Below, one piece after another: positions 19,368 to 28,569 of a stretch of 55,015 bases of DNA. Each line of letters starts with the position of its first letter. The first letter of the stretch is position 1. A model generated the notes under the pieces. It saw only the letters and a program-made list of their open reading frames with translations, made no database searches and had not been told where the DNA came from. The stretch is from positions 1-55,015 of the forward strand of contig JAUNVP010000017.1 in assembly GCA_030537615.1 (NCBI GenBank), written 5' to 3'. The stretch comes from Actinomycetaceae bacterium. GTDB lineage: Bacteria > Actinomycetota > Actinomycetes > Actinomycetales > Actinomycetaceae. A program made the position numbers and the translations under genes.

Positions 19368-20543
19368 CTACAGGGGGGCGAGTTGCACGTCGTCGATGAG
19401 CGGTACGCGCAGTGCGCGTTCAGATGGCGTCTCATCTGCGAAAGAGACACCCAGCTTCGCGATAGAAAAGCGTAGCCAGATCAGGGTGAGGGACCAAAGT
19501 TCTCGGCGGACAGGTGGGATCGAAAGCGACAGATCGTGAATACCGGGTAAGCGGACGATGCACACGCGATCTCCTAAGTGCGCAGCACGATCAGCTATGA
19601 CATCGACGTCGAGCACGGCATCGGATGCCCACACCTCACGACTCCATTTGTTTGAGTCGTAGGACTTTTTCGACGCTGCCACGAGAACGGGGCAGTCAAT
19701 GTCGAGCCCCTCAGCAACTTCACGATGACCGTGAGTGACGGCGGCGAGCCAGCCGGCGAGCGTCACGCGCTGCTGATTCTTCCACACCGGATTAATTCCC
19801 CATCCGGTGATCGATGGGTCGGAAGCAAAATCGGCGAACTCTGCGGGGAGCGGTCCATCGTCGTTATTCCACCCCGCTAAGGTGCGCGAGTAGAAGTTGT
19901 TTCCACCGGTAGGGAGGATTCGGCGCGGTTCGCGGGCGGCGATCAGTTCGACTGCTTGCTGGGTCGGATAGCGCGCAAAAGAGGACGTTTGCAGTTCGAG
20001 CCAGGGCGAGTTGAGCCATACGCCTGCGAGGGTATTCGGGTGGTGGTGTGCCCAGAGCGCGGCGGTCAGCCCTCCGGTTGAATGCCCCATAAGAATGATG
20101 GGGAGGTCGGCACCAATCGTATTGATCGCTTCGGATATGTCTTCGTCGTATTCGCTCAGGTGTGATACCCAGCCGAATGTTTGACCAGCGCGCCACGATC
20201 GACCGTATTTGCGTAAATCGAGGCCGTAAAACTCTCCGCCAGCCAGAGCAATCTGTCGCGCCATCTCCCGTTGGAAGAAGTAGTCATTCCAACCGTGGAT
20301 ATACAGGGCTCGAAAGCATGGTTTCGCGGGCGTTCCCTCAAGCAGATGCGGATCCGCATCAGGTACGTGACGGACGAGAGTGGCGATTACTTCGCCTTCC
20401 TCATCGGGGAGAAGTTGGAGTGCTTGCGCTTCAAATCCTGCCCCGAGAACGTCGGGGCTCCATGTGCCAGCACGCGGAATCGGGGTATCCCCGAATCCGG
20501 CGATCGGATTAGACGGTATGCTCACACATTTACTGTAGTTCAT
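19368..20543 (-). CDS. Alpha/beta hydrolase (serine aminopeptidase S33 / lysophospholipase-like)
   Basis: A 391-residue hydrolase with the oxyanion-side HGWNDYF segment, a GHSTGG nucleophile elbow (Ser near residue 170) and a C-terminal GIHDLS segment providing the likely catalytic His. The family includes monoacylglycerol lipases and lysophospholipases; the substrate is unknown. No signal peptide is apparent. The start lies inside the last codons of metX, overlapping by 14 bp, so it is probably the third gene of the metY-metX operon, though no link to methionine synthesis is known. It ends 60 bp from the convergent gene at 18054-19307. Confidence 0.85.
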   Translation of the reverse strand: MNYSKCVSIPSNPIAGFGDTPIPRAGTWSPDVLGAGFEAQALQLLPDEEGEVIATLVRHVPDADPHLLEGTPAKPCFRALYIHGWNDYFFQREMARQIALAGGEFYGLDLRKYGRSWRAGQTFGWVSHLSEYDEDISEAINTIGADLPIILMGHSTGGLTAALWAHHHPNTLAGVWLNSPWLELQTSSFARYPTQQAVELIAAREPRRILPTGGNNFYSRTLAGWNNDDGPLPAEFADFASDPSITGWGINPVWKNQQRVTLAGWLAAVTHGHREVAEGLDIDCPVLVAASKKSYDSNKWSREVWASDAVLDVDVIADRAAHLGDRVCIVRLPGIHDLSLSIPPVRRELWSLTLIWLRFSIAKLGVSFADETPSERALRVPLIDDVQLAPL

Positions 20544-21735
20544 GGGCGGTGGACGCTACAGTCGGCTGAGCTTGCATTCCCGGCGTGGAGAGGAACCAGT
20601 GAAGAAGCTCCGTCGTTTGTTCTGCCTCAATGAGGAAACCATCGTGACCGAAGTCGGATCGAATCTCCCGGTAGTACGCCCCGCGCACCCCCGATGCAAT
20701 CGTCAGGCTCTGCGAAGGGGAGAACAGCCGGTCGGTGTCGACAGCAATGACGAGAGTGCGGGCTTGTACCAGCGATAGCGCCATGGATACGCCGCCTCGA
20801 TCACGTCCGATGTCGTGGGTCAACATTGCACGGCAGAGGGTGACATAGGCGCCGGCATCGAATCGTCGAGCAAGTTTTTGACCGTGGTGATCGAGGTAGG
20901 ACTGTACTGCTAGACGTCCGCCGTGTAACGGATCCTCATTCCCCTGCGGGATTCGGTCAAACCGGGTCGCTAATTCATGTGCGCTCCGGTAGGTCGTGTG
21001 CGCTATTTGCCGGGCGAGGCCGAGGCCGCGAGCGGGGCCTTCTTCCTGGTTGTAATAGTCGCCGCCATTCCAGTGCTGGTCGAGGGTGACTGCTTGAATT
21101 TGAGTGTGCGCCCACGCGCTTTGATCTGCGGTGGTGGTTGGGCCGGATGCGATGACGACGAGGTTGTCTACTCGATCGGCAGCCATGATGCCCCATTCGA
21201 GTGCCCGCTGACCGCCCATGGATGCCCCAATGACGAGATGGAAACGGTCGATTCCGAGCGCGTCAGCGAGTCGGATTTCAGCATTGACCTGGTCGCGCGT
21301 TGACACGACGGGGAATCGGGAGCCCCATGGTTGGCCGTCGGGGTGGGTGGAGGATGGGCCGGTTGAGCCTTGGCACCCGCCGAGAATATTTGGGGCGAGA
21401 ACGAAGTACCGGTTGGTGTCGATGATTTTTCCCGGTCCGACGATGGCGGGAAGCCATCCGGGGGTCGATTGCCCGGGCGCGGCCTCGCCGGTGACATGGC
21501 CATCGCCGGTGAGTGCATGGAGGATGAGGACGGCGTTGGAGCGGTCAGCATTAAGCGTGCCGAAGGTTTCGTAAGCCATGGTGACCGATGGGATAACGGC
21601 GTCGTTTTCGCATCGGAGTGGGCCGATGTGGCAGAACTTCCGGAAGGCGACCGGGTCCGTTTCTTTCCATCCTCCAGATACGGGAAGGGGGGACGGATCG
21701 TAGCCTTTTCGATGGTAGGTGTTCACGGCAATCAC
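20530..21735 (-). CDS. metX: Homoserine O-acetyltransferase
   Basis: A 401-residue alpha/beta-hydrolase-fold transferase that makes O-acetylhomoserine from homoserine and acetyl-CoA. Signatures: LHALTGDGHV near residues 72-81, the NILGGCQGSTGP segment, the GASMGG nucleophile elbow and a C-terminal DFGHDGFL with the catalytic His. The start overlaps the stop of metY by four bases and the stop overlaps the hydrolase start. Its product is the substrate of MetY, so the pair forms the direct sulfhydrylation route to homocysteine. Confidence 0.96.
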   Translation of the reverse strand: MIAVNTYHRKGYDPSPLPVSGGWKETDPVAFRKFCHIGPLRCENDAVIPSVTMAYETFGTLNADRSNAVLILHALTGDGHVTGEAAPGQSTPGWLPAIVGPGKIIDTNRYFVLAPNILGGCQGSTGPSSTHPDGQPWGSRFPVVSTRDQVNAEIRLADALGIDRFHLVIGASMGGQRALEWGIMAADRVDNLVVIASGPTTTADQSAWAHTQIQAVTLDQHWNGGDYYNQEEGPARGLGLARQIAHTTYRSAHELATRFDRIPQGNEDPLHGGRLAVQSYLDHHGQKLARRFDAGAYVTLCRAMLTHDIGRDRGGVSMALSLVQARTLVIAVDTDRLFSPSQSLTIASGVRGAYYREIRSDFGHDGFLIEAEQTTELLHWFLSTPGMQAQPTVASTAHELQ

Positions 21736-23045
21736 TTCCTGGCGGCTTCGAAAGCGGCGTCGAGATCGGCGATGAGATCATCGACGTGTTCGATGCCGAC
21801 GGATAGTCGGATGGTGCCGGCATCGATCCCGGCTTTCGCTAGCTGTTCGTCGGAGAGCTGGGAGTGCGTGGTTGAGGCGGGGTGGATTACGAGGGAGCGC
21901 GCATCTCCGAGGTTGGCGACGTTGGCGAAAAGCGTAAGAGTATCGACAAACTTTCGACCGGCTTCGAGCCCACCCTCAATGACGAAGCTGAGGAGAGCAG
22001 AGGGGCCGCGCGGTGTGTATTTTTTAGCCAGTTCATAGTAGGGAGACGAGGGGAGACCGGGGTAATTGACTGACTGAACCTGCGGGTGAGACTCGAGGTA
22101 GGTGGCGACTTTCGCTGCGTTGTCGACGTGGCGGTCCATGCGTAGTGAGAGAGTTTCGATTCCCTGTTCGATGAGGAACGCATTAAATGGGGAGGCCGCG
22201 AAACCAAAGTCTCGTTGGCCTTGGAGTCGACATTTGAGGATAAATGCGAGGTTGGCGCCGAAGGCTCCTTCTGCTCCAAGGTCACGCGCGTAGACGATGT
22301 TGTTGTAGGAAACATCGGGTTCGTTAAATCCGGGGAATCGCTCGGGGTGCTGGCCGTAGTCGAAGGTTCCGGCATCGACGATGAATCCGCCGAGGGCGGT
22401 GCCGTGGCCACCGAGATACTTGGTGGCTGAGTGGACGACGATGTGTGCGCCGTGCTCGATGGGGCGACACAGGTAGGGAGTGGCCACCGTATTGTCCACG
22501 ATAAGCGGAACGCCGACTCGGTTGGCGGCGGCGGCAACGACGTCGAAATTCAATACGTCGCCTTGGGGATTCGGGATGGTTTCTGAATAAAAGGCCACTG
22601 TCTTTTCGTCGGCGGCGTTCACCCACGCGTCTTCATCCTGAGTGTCGTCGACGAATCGGACCTCGATGCCTAGTTTCGGCAGGGAGATTCGAAAGAGATT
22701 GGCGGTTCCGCCGTAGAGCGAGGGGGAGGCGACGATATTGTTACCGGCGGTTGCAAGGGTGAGGATAGCGAGAGTTTGTGCGGCCTGCCCGGACGAGGTG
22801 AACAGTGCTCCGATACCACCTTCAAGATCGGCGATTCGAGCTTCGACAGCGTCATTCGTGGGGTTTCCCAGCCGAGTGTAGATCGGCCCAAGGGTCTTGA
22901 GAGAGAAGCGGTCGGCGGCTTCTTCTGAGCTGGGGAACTCGAATGAGGTGGACTGATAGATCGGTAGCGACGTCGCTCCGGTGACGGGATCGCTTTGGCG
23001 TCCGGCGTGGATCTGGCGGGTTTCAAAGTTCCAGGTGGATGACAT
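21732..23045 (-). CDS. metY: O-acetylhomoserine sulfhydrylase (PLP-dependent)
   Basis: A 437-residue Cys/Met-metabolism PLP enzyme. It converts O-acetylhomoserine plus sulfide to homocysteine. The PLP lysine lies in SATKYLGGHGTALGG near residue 210, and the N-terminal RQIHAGRQSDP and IYTRLGNPTND segments are typical of the MetY branch. Ribosome site AAGGAGC is seven bases upstream of ATG 23045. First gene of the minus-strand met operon, preceded by a structured leader with two small reading frames. Confidence 0.96.
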   Translation of the reverse strand: MSSTWNFETRQIHAGRQSDPVTGATSLPIYQSTSFEFPSSEEAADRFSLKTLGPIYTRLGNPTNDAVEARIADLEGGIGALFTSSGQAAQTLAILTLATAGNNIVASPSLYGGTANLFRISLPKLGIEVRFVDDTQDEDAWVNAADEKTVAFYSETIPNPQGDVLNFDVVAAAANRVGVPLIVDNTVATPYLCRPIEHGAHIVVHSATKYLGGHGTALGGFIVDAGTFDYGQHPERFPGFNEPDVSYNNIVYARDLGAEGAFGANLAFILKCRLQGQRDFGFAASPFNAFLIEQGIETLSLRMDRHVDNAAKVATYLESHPQVQSVNYPGLPSSPYYELAKKYTPRGPSALLSFVIEGGLEAGRKFVDTLTLFANVANLGDARSLVIHPASTTHSQLSDEQLAKAGIDAGTIRLSVGIEHVDDLIADLDAAFEAARK

Positions 23046-23138
23046 GGGTAAGCTCCTTCAAATGATATTTCAATGGAGCTGGGGCCTGTGGCGCGTGGGG
23101 AGTTGCTCAACCCGGGTGGGGAGCTATGACAAAACTAT

Positions 23139-23222
23139 TCACGATATTGCCGCGTGGCCACCAGCACGGTGGTCACTACTGCAGACCAGATGCCCGCTTG
23201 AGCGGTGCTGGCGTGCAGTCAT
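23139..23222 (-). CDS. Candidate leader peptide uORF2 of the met operon
   Basis: A 27-codon reading frame in the metY leader, starting at ATG 23222 and ending in TGA at 23139. Its ATG overlaps the TGA of the 7-codon frame upstream. It encodes an Arg/His/Ser-rich peptide with one Cys (HLVCSS). It spans two hairpins: CTGCA/TGCAG enclosing GCCAG/CTGGT, and CCACC/GGTGG. Actinobacterial sulfur-amino-acid genes often carry short regulatory leader peptides, which is the reason for listing it. Translation is not shown by the sequence. Confidence 0.35.
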   Translation of the reverse strand: MTARQHRSSGHLVCSSDHRAGGHAAIS

Positions 23223-23242
23223 CGGCACATTCGTAAACTCAT
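23219..23242 (-). CDS. Candidate leader peptide uORF1 of the met operon
   Basis: A seven-codon frame (MSLRMCR) with ATG 23242 and TGA 23219-23221, coupled by an ATGA overlap to the next small frame. It contains one Met besides the start and one Cys, which would fit sensing of sulfur amino acids. The ribosome site is poor (TAGAG about ten bases upstream). Speculative. Confidence 0.3.
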   Translation of the reverse strand: MSLRMCR

Positions 23243-23463
23243 GTCGCTTACTCTAGCGGGAGAGAGTGCGTTTAAGAAAACTTATGTCTCAAAATCTGGG
23301 ACAGATGGTGAGCGGTCTATAAAAGCAAGGCGACACGCCGGGAAACACTGTTACGTGTGTGAAAGTTGTTGCCAGTGTGACGAATGTTGCGGTAGGTTGA
23401 GACGTGCCCCCTCATCCTCAACGGGGAGTGGAAAAACCGCTTCCAGGTGCGAAGGACAGCAAT
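23243..23463. other. Divergent promoter region between met operon and NlpC/P60 gene
   Basis: About 220 bp with no supported gene. The left part should hold the met promoter on the minus strand and the right part the plus-strand promoter of the NlpC/P60 gene. No near-consensus -35/-10 pair stands out. I see no conserved SAM or c-di-AMP riboswitch core on either strand. Confidence 0.4.
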
Positions 23464-24825
23464 TTGAGACCAGCTAAACACACTAAGTGGCGCGTGCGAG
23501 CGATAATGACGATGCTCGTAGCCAGCGTTTCACTTTCTATCCCTGGCCTCGCGCTCGCGGATCCGAACACTGATAACTTCCGCCCAATGGACGAGTACGA
23601 ACGCTTGACCATGGCGCAGATCGAAGTTGAACTTGCACGCGTATCCGCAGCGAAAGAAGAAGCCGATATCCGCGTCCTGCAAGTAGCGGAAGAACTAGCG
23701 CAAGCACAAGATGAGCTACTGCGGGCAGAGCAACAATCAGCGGACGCGCAAAAAGCCGCCGAAGACGCCCGGGCCGAACATGAACAGGCACGACTGAGAC
23801 TCGCATCGGTGAGCCAAACCGCGTACCGCACGGGAACCGGATCCTTGGAGAAATTTGCTCCCTATCTCCAAGCTGATGGACTCGCCGAGGTGCAGCGACG
23901 AAGCGCTATTCTCGAGAAGTTCTCACACGAAACCGATTTTCAACTTCAGCAGGTAACTGCCCTCGATCAGGTGGCGCGCGCACTCGAAGAACAGGCGAAG
24001 CAATCCGAGGTTAAGGTCCGCGACGCAAAAGAAGCCGTGGAAGCTCGCGCCGCAGAGGTCCAAACTGCGGCCGACGCAGCCGATCAACAGGTGACTGAAG
24101 TTCAGGAGCGACGCACCGCACTCATCGCGCAACTGGCTGAACGCCGCCAGGTACTCATCGCCGAAGAAGAAGCTCGTCAAAAGCGTCTGGAAGAAGAACG
24201 TCAAAAGCGTTTAGAGGCCGCCGAACGCGCACGCGTTGAGCGTTAACAGCAGCAGGCCGCTCAAGCCGAAGCGCAACGCCTGGCTCAGGCCGCTGCCCAA
24301 GCAGCGGCTCAGCGTCAAGCCGAAGCTCAGCGTCGTGCTCAAGCCGAAGCGCAAGCGCAACAAAATACGCGACCGGCTCCCGCGGCTCGCGAAGAGCCCC
24401 GCCAGCCGGCTCCCGCACCGGCCCCTGCTCCTGCGCCCGCACCAGCGCCTCCGGCTAGCTCCGGGGTAGGAGCTGGCGTCGTCGCCTGGGCGAAGAGTCA
24501 AATCGGTGTGCCGTACGTCTGGGGTGGTGTCGGCAACGGCGGATACGATTGCTCCGGGCTCGCCATGAAAGCGTGGGCCTCTCAGGGAGTATCGATTCCT
24601 CGAGTCGCAACCACACAGTATTGGGGGACCCGGCGGATCGCGATGTCCGATCTCCAACCCGGCGATCTGTTGTTTTACGGTAACGGGGGTGGAACGAGCA
24701 CCATTTACCACGTGACCATCTTCGCCGGCAACGGTCAGATGATCGAAGCTCCTCGACCGGGACTATCGGTTCACCTCACGCCGATTCGCTATCACAACCT
24801 TATTCCCTACGGTGGGCGACCCTAA
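23464..24825 (+). pseudogene. Secreted coiled-coil NlpC/P60 cell-wall hydrolase, interrupted by an in-frame TAA
   Basis: One continuous reading frame is broken only by TAA at 24244-24246. Before it: a signal peptide from TTG 23464 (AAGGA seven bases upstream; basic start, hydrophobic core, cleavage near ALA-D), then a long Glu/Ala/Gln coiled coil. After it: more Gln/Ala coiled coil, a Pro/Ala linker and an NlpC/P60 domain with nucleophile Cys in YDCSGLA and catalytic His in YHVTIFAG. Intact relatives of this RipA-like layout are exported D,L-endopeptidases that split peptidoglycan stem peptides. A CAA-to-TAA change would explain the stop, as Gln codons surround it. It could be a true nonsense mutation, read-through or a base error. 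Confidence 0.8.
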
Positions 24826-24846
24826 GTAAACGAACTCAACACAGGG

Positions 24847-24882
24847 CCGGGGCCTCCACGTTTTCGTGGAGGCCCCGGTTTT
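24847..24882 (+). terminator. Intrinsic terminator of the NlpC/P60 gene
   Basis: A perfect 14-bp stem (CCGGGGCCTCCACG and its complement) with a TTTT loop is followed by TTTT. It is one of the strongest terminators in the window, 22 bp after the stop codon. Confidence 0.92.
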
Positions 24883-24892
24883 GTCGACAACA

Positions 24893-24936
24893 AACAGGCG
24901 CTGAGCCGAGGGCAACCCGTGAGCTCAACGCCTGTT
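24893..24936 (-). terminator. Terminator-like dyad after ppa
   Basis: Perfect 8-bp outer arms AACAGGCG and CGCCTGTT enclose a second GAGC/GCTC dyad. Read on the minus strand it lies just after the ppa stop and is followed by a T-rich GTTTGTTG. It sits back to back with the plus-strand terminator, separating the convergent genes. Confidence 0.6.
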
Positions 24937-24941
24937 AGCGT

Positions 24942-25436
24942 TTAGTGCAGGTAGTTCGAGTCTTTAGCCCGCTGGAATGAGCGGCGAATCTCTTCTTCCG
25001 CGGCCTCTCGTCCCACCCAGTGGGCTCCCTCAACAGACTTCCCAGGCTCAAGATCCTTGTAGACCTCAAAGAAGTGCTGGATTTCGAGACGGTGGAACTC
25101 AGACACGTCTTCAATGTCCGTGCGCCACGAAGCGCGCTGGTCGGCGGCCGGAATACAGATGACTTTATCGTCGCCCCCCATTTCGTCGCGCATGCGGAAC
25201 ATCCCGAGTGCCCGGCAGCGAATCACACAGCCAGGAAAAGTTGGTTCCTCTAGGAGAACAAGAGCGTCAAGCGGGTCGCCGTCTTCACCGAGGGTATCGT
25301 CGATAAAACCGTAATCATCCGGATAACGGGTCGAGGTAAATAGCATTCGATCGAGCCGGATTCGTCCGGATTCATGGTCAACTTCGTACTTGTTGCGATT
25401 CCCCTTGGGGATCTCGATCGTCACGTCGAACTCCAC
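24942..25436 (-). CDS. ppa: Inorganic pyrophosphatase
   Basis: A 164-residue family I soluble pyrophosphatase hydrolysing PPi to two phosphates. The metal-binding signature DGDPLDALV (near residues 52-60) and the N-terminal [11 protein letters not shown] segment are present. The length is that of the bacterial hexameric enzyme. It is divergently transcribed from dacB, with about 97 bp between starts. Removal of PPi drives biosynthesis, including reactions of the ppdK type. Confidence 0.97.
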   Translation of the reverse strand: MEFDVTIEIPKGNRNKYEVDHESGRIRLDRMLFTSTRYPDDYGFIDDTLGEDGDPLDALVLLEEPTFPGCVIRCRALGMFRMRDEMGGDDKVICIPAADQRASWRTDIEDVSEFHRLEIQHFFEVYKDLEPGKSVEGAHWVGREAAEEEIRRSFQRAKDSNYLH

Positions 25437-25533
25437 GGTGTCTTCCCTTCATCGTCGGATCTGCCTTCCAGGGTACCCGATGGGACCGAGATTCGATCTA
25501 CACTAGAGTGTGATCGTGAGGCCTGGAGGAAGC

Positions 25534-26934
25534 ATGCAAAAAAGAACTCTTACCGCGATTCTAAGCATGTTTATTGTGTTCGCGGGGCTTGCCGGGTATC
25601 TCATTGCCGATATTAACGATGTTGTTCCCGGTTTTTTAACAAAGCAAGGCCCAGAAATTGCCCGCGACGTACCTTCGCGTGAATCTGTGCAGATAGCAGA
25701 GGTATTCCCCGCACGAATGAACCTTGACCTCCCGCCGATTGTTTCCGCCGATCTGCAACCACTGTGGCAAAAACTGGTCGACGCGGCTGACGATCGGTAC
25801 CAGGTGGGTGCCTACGTCATCGATGCTCTGACGGGTAATGTCCTGCTCGATGGAGCGGGAGAAACTCCGATGGTCCCAGCCTCAACCATGAAAGTGCTTG
25901 CAGCATTCGCCTCGTTGCAAGCGCTTCAGCCGACCGATCATCTCGCGACGAGTATCTACCTCGGCGAGGACGGACAACTTCACCTCGTGGGCGAGGGCGA
26001 CCTCATGCTCGCCGAAGGCAAGGGCGATATGCTCGCGATCAACGGTCGCGCCGGCCTCGCCGACTTGGCCTCCGCAGCGAGCGCAAAACTGACCAACCTC
26101 CACAACACCGGCGAGCTGGTCGAGCCGACTCGCCTGATCTACCACCCGACGATTTTTGACGGGGCAACGCGAGAAACCGCACTTCCCTCCGAGCTCCTTC
26201 GATGGGTGGGCCACGTGTCAGCCTTTGCTATTGATCGTGGAGAACTTCCCGGACCGGGATACCAGCCCTTCCGTGACGATCCTGGACAACACGTCGCCGA
26301 GACATTGACAAACGCGCTACAAGAACACGGCATCAATGTTGATATCGAGGCCGATACCGCAGCGTTCGATATCGGTCAGGCTCGACTACTCGGACAAGTC
26401 CACTCCGCAGACCTCGGGCAAATCACCCGATACATGCTCGCCCATTCAGACAATACGCTCGCCGAACACCTGTGCCGCATGGCGTCGGGGGTCGCCACTG
26501 GACACTCTGACCTCGCTTCGGCCACTGCATTTGTTGCGCAAGAGATTGCCTCGACAGGTATCTACCACGACGGCCTCAGTATCCTTGACTGCTCCGGACT
26601 CAACGAAGAAAACTACGTTGCTCCGCGCACCACCGCCGAGACTCTTCAAGCGATATGGGACTCGAATAATACGGGGGTGCGTCACCTCATGCGCGATCTG
26701 CCCATCGGCATGTTTTCCGGCACTCTCAACGATCGGTTCAGCGACAATCCGCTCGGAATCCGCATCCAAGCAAAAACCGGGTCTTTGCAGGAGGTCGCAT
26801 CGCTAGCCGGCTATGCCACGACTACCTCGGGCCGCGTCCTCATTTTCCAAGTGCAAACAAACGCCGTGCAAGATAACGCCTTCTTTACGCGCGGCCACCT
26901 CGACGATTTCGCCATTGAGTTGGTTAATCGATGA
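25534..26934 (+). CDS. dacB: D-alanyl-D-alanine carboxypeptidase/endopeptidase (PBP4 type)
   Basis: A 466-residue penicillin-binding protein of peptidase family S13. An N-terminal hydrophobic segment (residues 7-25) acts as signal or anchor. Active-site motifs: SxxK as STMK near residue 116, SDN near 304 and KTG near 413. It trims D-Ala or cleaves peptide cross-links outside the membrane. ATG 25534 is chosen because GGAGG lies four bases upstream; a GTG-type start at 25510 would precede the ribosome site. The ATGA overlap with tilS at 26931 couples the two, a dacB-tilS-hpt-ftsH order common in actinobacteria. Confidence 0.93.
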   Translation: MQKRTLTAILSMFIVFAGLAGYLIADINDVVPGFLTKQGPEIARDVPSRESVQIAEVFPARMNLDLPPIVSADLQPLWQKLVDAADDRYQVGAYVIDALTGNVLLDGAGETPMVPASTMKVLAAFASLQALQPTDHLATSIYLGEDGQLHLVGEGDLMLAEGKGDMLAINGRAGLADLASAASAKLTNLHNTGELVEPTRLIYHPTIFDGATRETALPSELLRWVGHVSAFAIDRGELPGPGYQPFRDDPGQHVAETLTNALQEHGINVDIEADTAAFDIGQARLLGQVHSADLGQITRYMLAHSDNTLAEHLCRMASGVATGHSDLASATAFVAQEIASTGIYHDGLSILDCSGLNEENYVAPRTTAETLQAIWDSNNTGVRHLMRDLPIGMFSGTLNDRFSDNPLGIRIQAKTGSLQEVASLAGYATTTSGRVLIFQVQTNAVQDNAFFTRGHLDDFAIELVNR

Positions 26935-28013
26935 TTGCATGTTCTCGTCTGATCGGTGCGAATCCAACCGGTGCTGTTCGGACCGTATCGCTGGCCGTAC
27001 GGCACATGATGAACGAAATCGATTGTCACCGCTGGATAGTCGCCTACTCGGGCGGAGCTGATTCACTCGCGCTCGCAGTGGCAGCGGCGGACCTTGCCTC
27101 CCGGCGAGGCGAACCACTCGAAGCGGTGACAATCGATCACGGCCTCCGCCCTGAATCAGCGCAGCACGCCGAGCAAGCCGCCTGCATTCTCGAAGAGCTA
27201 GGAGTCGATACCACGGTCCTCTCCGTCACAGTAGACCAGTCCGAAGGAGTCGAAGCAGGTGCGCGGAACGCCCGCTACGATGCCTTGCGTAAACGTGCTC
27301 GCTCAGCGCGCGCGGGCGTGCTCCTCGGGCACACCATGGACGATCAAGCTGAAACCGTGCTCCTCGGGCTGGCACGCGGGTCCGGCGCGCGTTCGCTTGG
27401 AGGAATGCGCCCGGTTATCCGTGAGGACGTCACGTGGGTGCGGCCTTTGCTCGGTGTGCGAGCTGTCGATACGCGGCGCATGTGCGAAACGCTTAACCTC
27501 CAGATTGTTGAAGACCCGACCAACGCTCTTGACGGGCCGTGGACAAAGCCCGACGGTAGTCCGCTCCCACGAATCGCTGTTCGGCACAAAGTGATTCCGG
27601 CCCTTTCCAACGCATTGGGGCAAGACGCTGTGCCGGCACTCGCGCGAACGGCTACGCTCCTTACCCGCGATGCGGATGCCCTCGATACCCTCACTCCCGA
27701 TGGGGGTGAACTTGACGTGGATGAACTCGCGACACATCCACGAGCGATTCGTAGTCGGATATTTAAGCGGTCCGCCGAAAGTGCGGGCGCCCGCGACCTC
27801 TCTTCCGCACACCTCGATGCGCTGGACGCGCTGGTGACGCACTATCGGGGGCAGGGACCTATTCATCTGGCAAACGGGGTGTTCGCGTGGCGCGAAAAAG
27901 TCTCTCAACCACCGGGTAAACGGGTGATCAGAATACGTAAAACAAACGAACATGTGGAACACTGGAAAGCACGGCACGATCCGACATTGGGAGATGAGCA
28001 TGAAAGCCTCTGA
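26931..28013 (+). CDS. tilS: tRNA(Ile)-lysidine synthase
   Basis: A 360-residue PP-loop ATPase that converts C34 of the CAU anticodon of a tRNA-Ile to lysidine, changing its decoding from AUG to AUA. The PP-loop YSGGADS lies near residues 38-44, and a GHTMDDQAET segment near 138-147 is a further family mark. It overlaps dacB at its start and hpt by 14 bp at its end. The C-terminal substrate-binding domain is short, as is normal in actinobacteria. Confidence 0.94.
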   Translation: MIACSRLIGANPTGAVRTVSLAVRHMMNEIDCHRWIVAYSGGADSLALAVAAADLASRRGEPLEAVTIDHGLRPESAQHAEQAACILEELGVDTTVLSVTVDQSEGVEAGARNARYDALRKRARSARAGVLLGHTMDDQAETVLLGLARGSGARSLGGMRPVIREDVTWVRPLLGVRAVDTRRMCETLNLQIVEDPTNALDGPWTKPDGSPLPRIAVRHKVIPALSNALGQDAVPALARTATLLTRDADALDTLTPDGGELDVDELATHPRAIRSRIFKRSAESAGARDLSSAHLDALDALVTHYRGQGPIHLANGVFAWREKVSQPPGKRVIRIRKTNEHVEHWKARHDPTLGDEHESL

Positions 28014-28563
28014 TATGGGCGATGATCTAGAAAAAATCCTCATCACTGAAGAGGAAATCAAGCAGCGGTTGGCGCAGATGGCCGCGGAAATCGACCGGGA
28101 CTACGAGGGCAAAGAAATTCTCCTCGTCGGCGTACTTCGCGGAGCAATCATGGTCATGGCTGACCTCGCTCGAGCAATCTCAACACCGCTAGAAATGGAT
28201 TGGATGGCGGTGTCGTCCTACGGTTCAGGAACGAAATCTTCCGGTGTCGTGCGGATCCTCAAAGACCTCGACTCGGACTTAACCGGCAAGCACGTCCTCA
28301 TCGTCGAAGACATCATCGATTCGGGACTGACGCTTTCGTGGCTTAAGACCAATCTGGCATCGCGCGGCCCCGTTTCCGTTGAGATCGCGACACTGTTGCG
28401 CAAGCCGGAAGCTGCGAAAGTCGATGTCGATGTGAAGTATGTTGGCTTCGACATTCCTAACGAGTTCGTTATCGGTTACGGTCTGGACTATGCGGAAAAA
28501 TACCGCAATCTGCCTTTCGTGGGAACACTCGCTCCCCACGTGTATGAAGCTGTTTCCGAATAA
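28000..28563 (+). CDS. hpt: Hypoxanthine phosphoribosyltransferase
   Basis: A 187-residue purine-salvage enzyme joining hypoxanthine or guanine to PRPP. The PRPP-binding motif VLIVEDIIDSG lies near residues 97-107, and the LVGVLRGA segment near residue 45 is typical. I chose ATG 28000 because GGGAG is six bases upstream; an ATG at 27994 touches that ribosome site and a longer frame extends back into tilS. Its start overlaps tilS. Confidence 0.95.
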   Translation: MKASDMGDDLEKILITEEEIKQRLAQMAAEIDRDYEGKEILLVGVLRGAIMVMADLARAISTPLEMDWMAVSSYGSGTKSSGVVRILKDLDSDLTGKHVLIVEDIIDSGLTLSWLKTNLASRGPVSVEIATLLRKPEAAKVDVDVKYVGFDIPNEFVIGYGLDYAEKYRNLPFVGTLAPHVYEAVSE

Positions 28564-28569
28564 GTGTCC

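Noticed and set aside
23046-23260. SAM riboswitch before metY
   Set aside because: Conserved cores of the SAM-I and SAM-IV classes are not present in the leader on the minus strand; only simple hairpins and mini-ORFs are seen.
23243-23463. Cyclic di-AMP (ydaO) riboswitch before the NlpC/P60 gene
   Set aside because: Such elements often precede this gene class, but I could not find the conserved core sequences.
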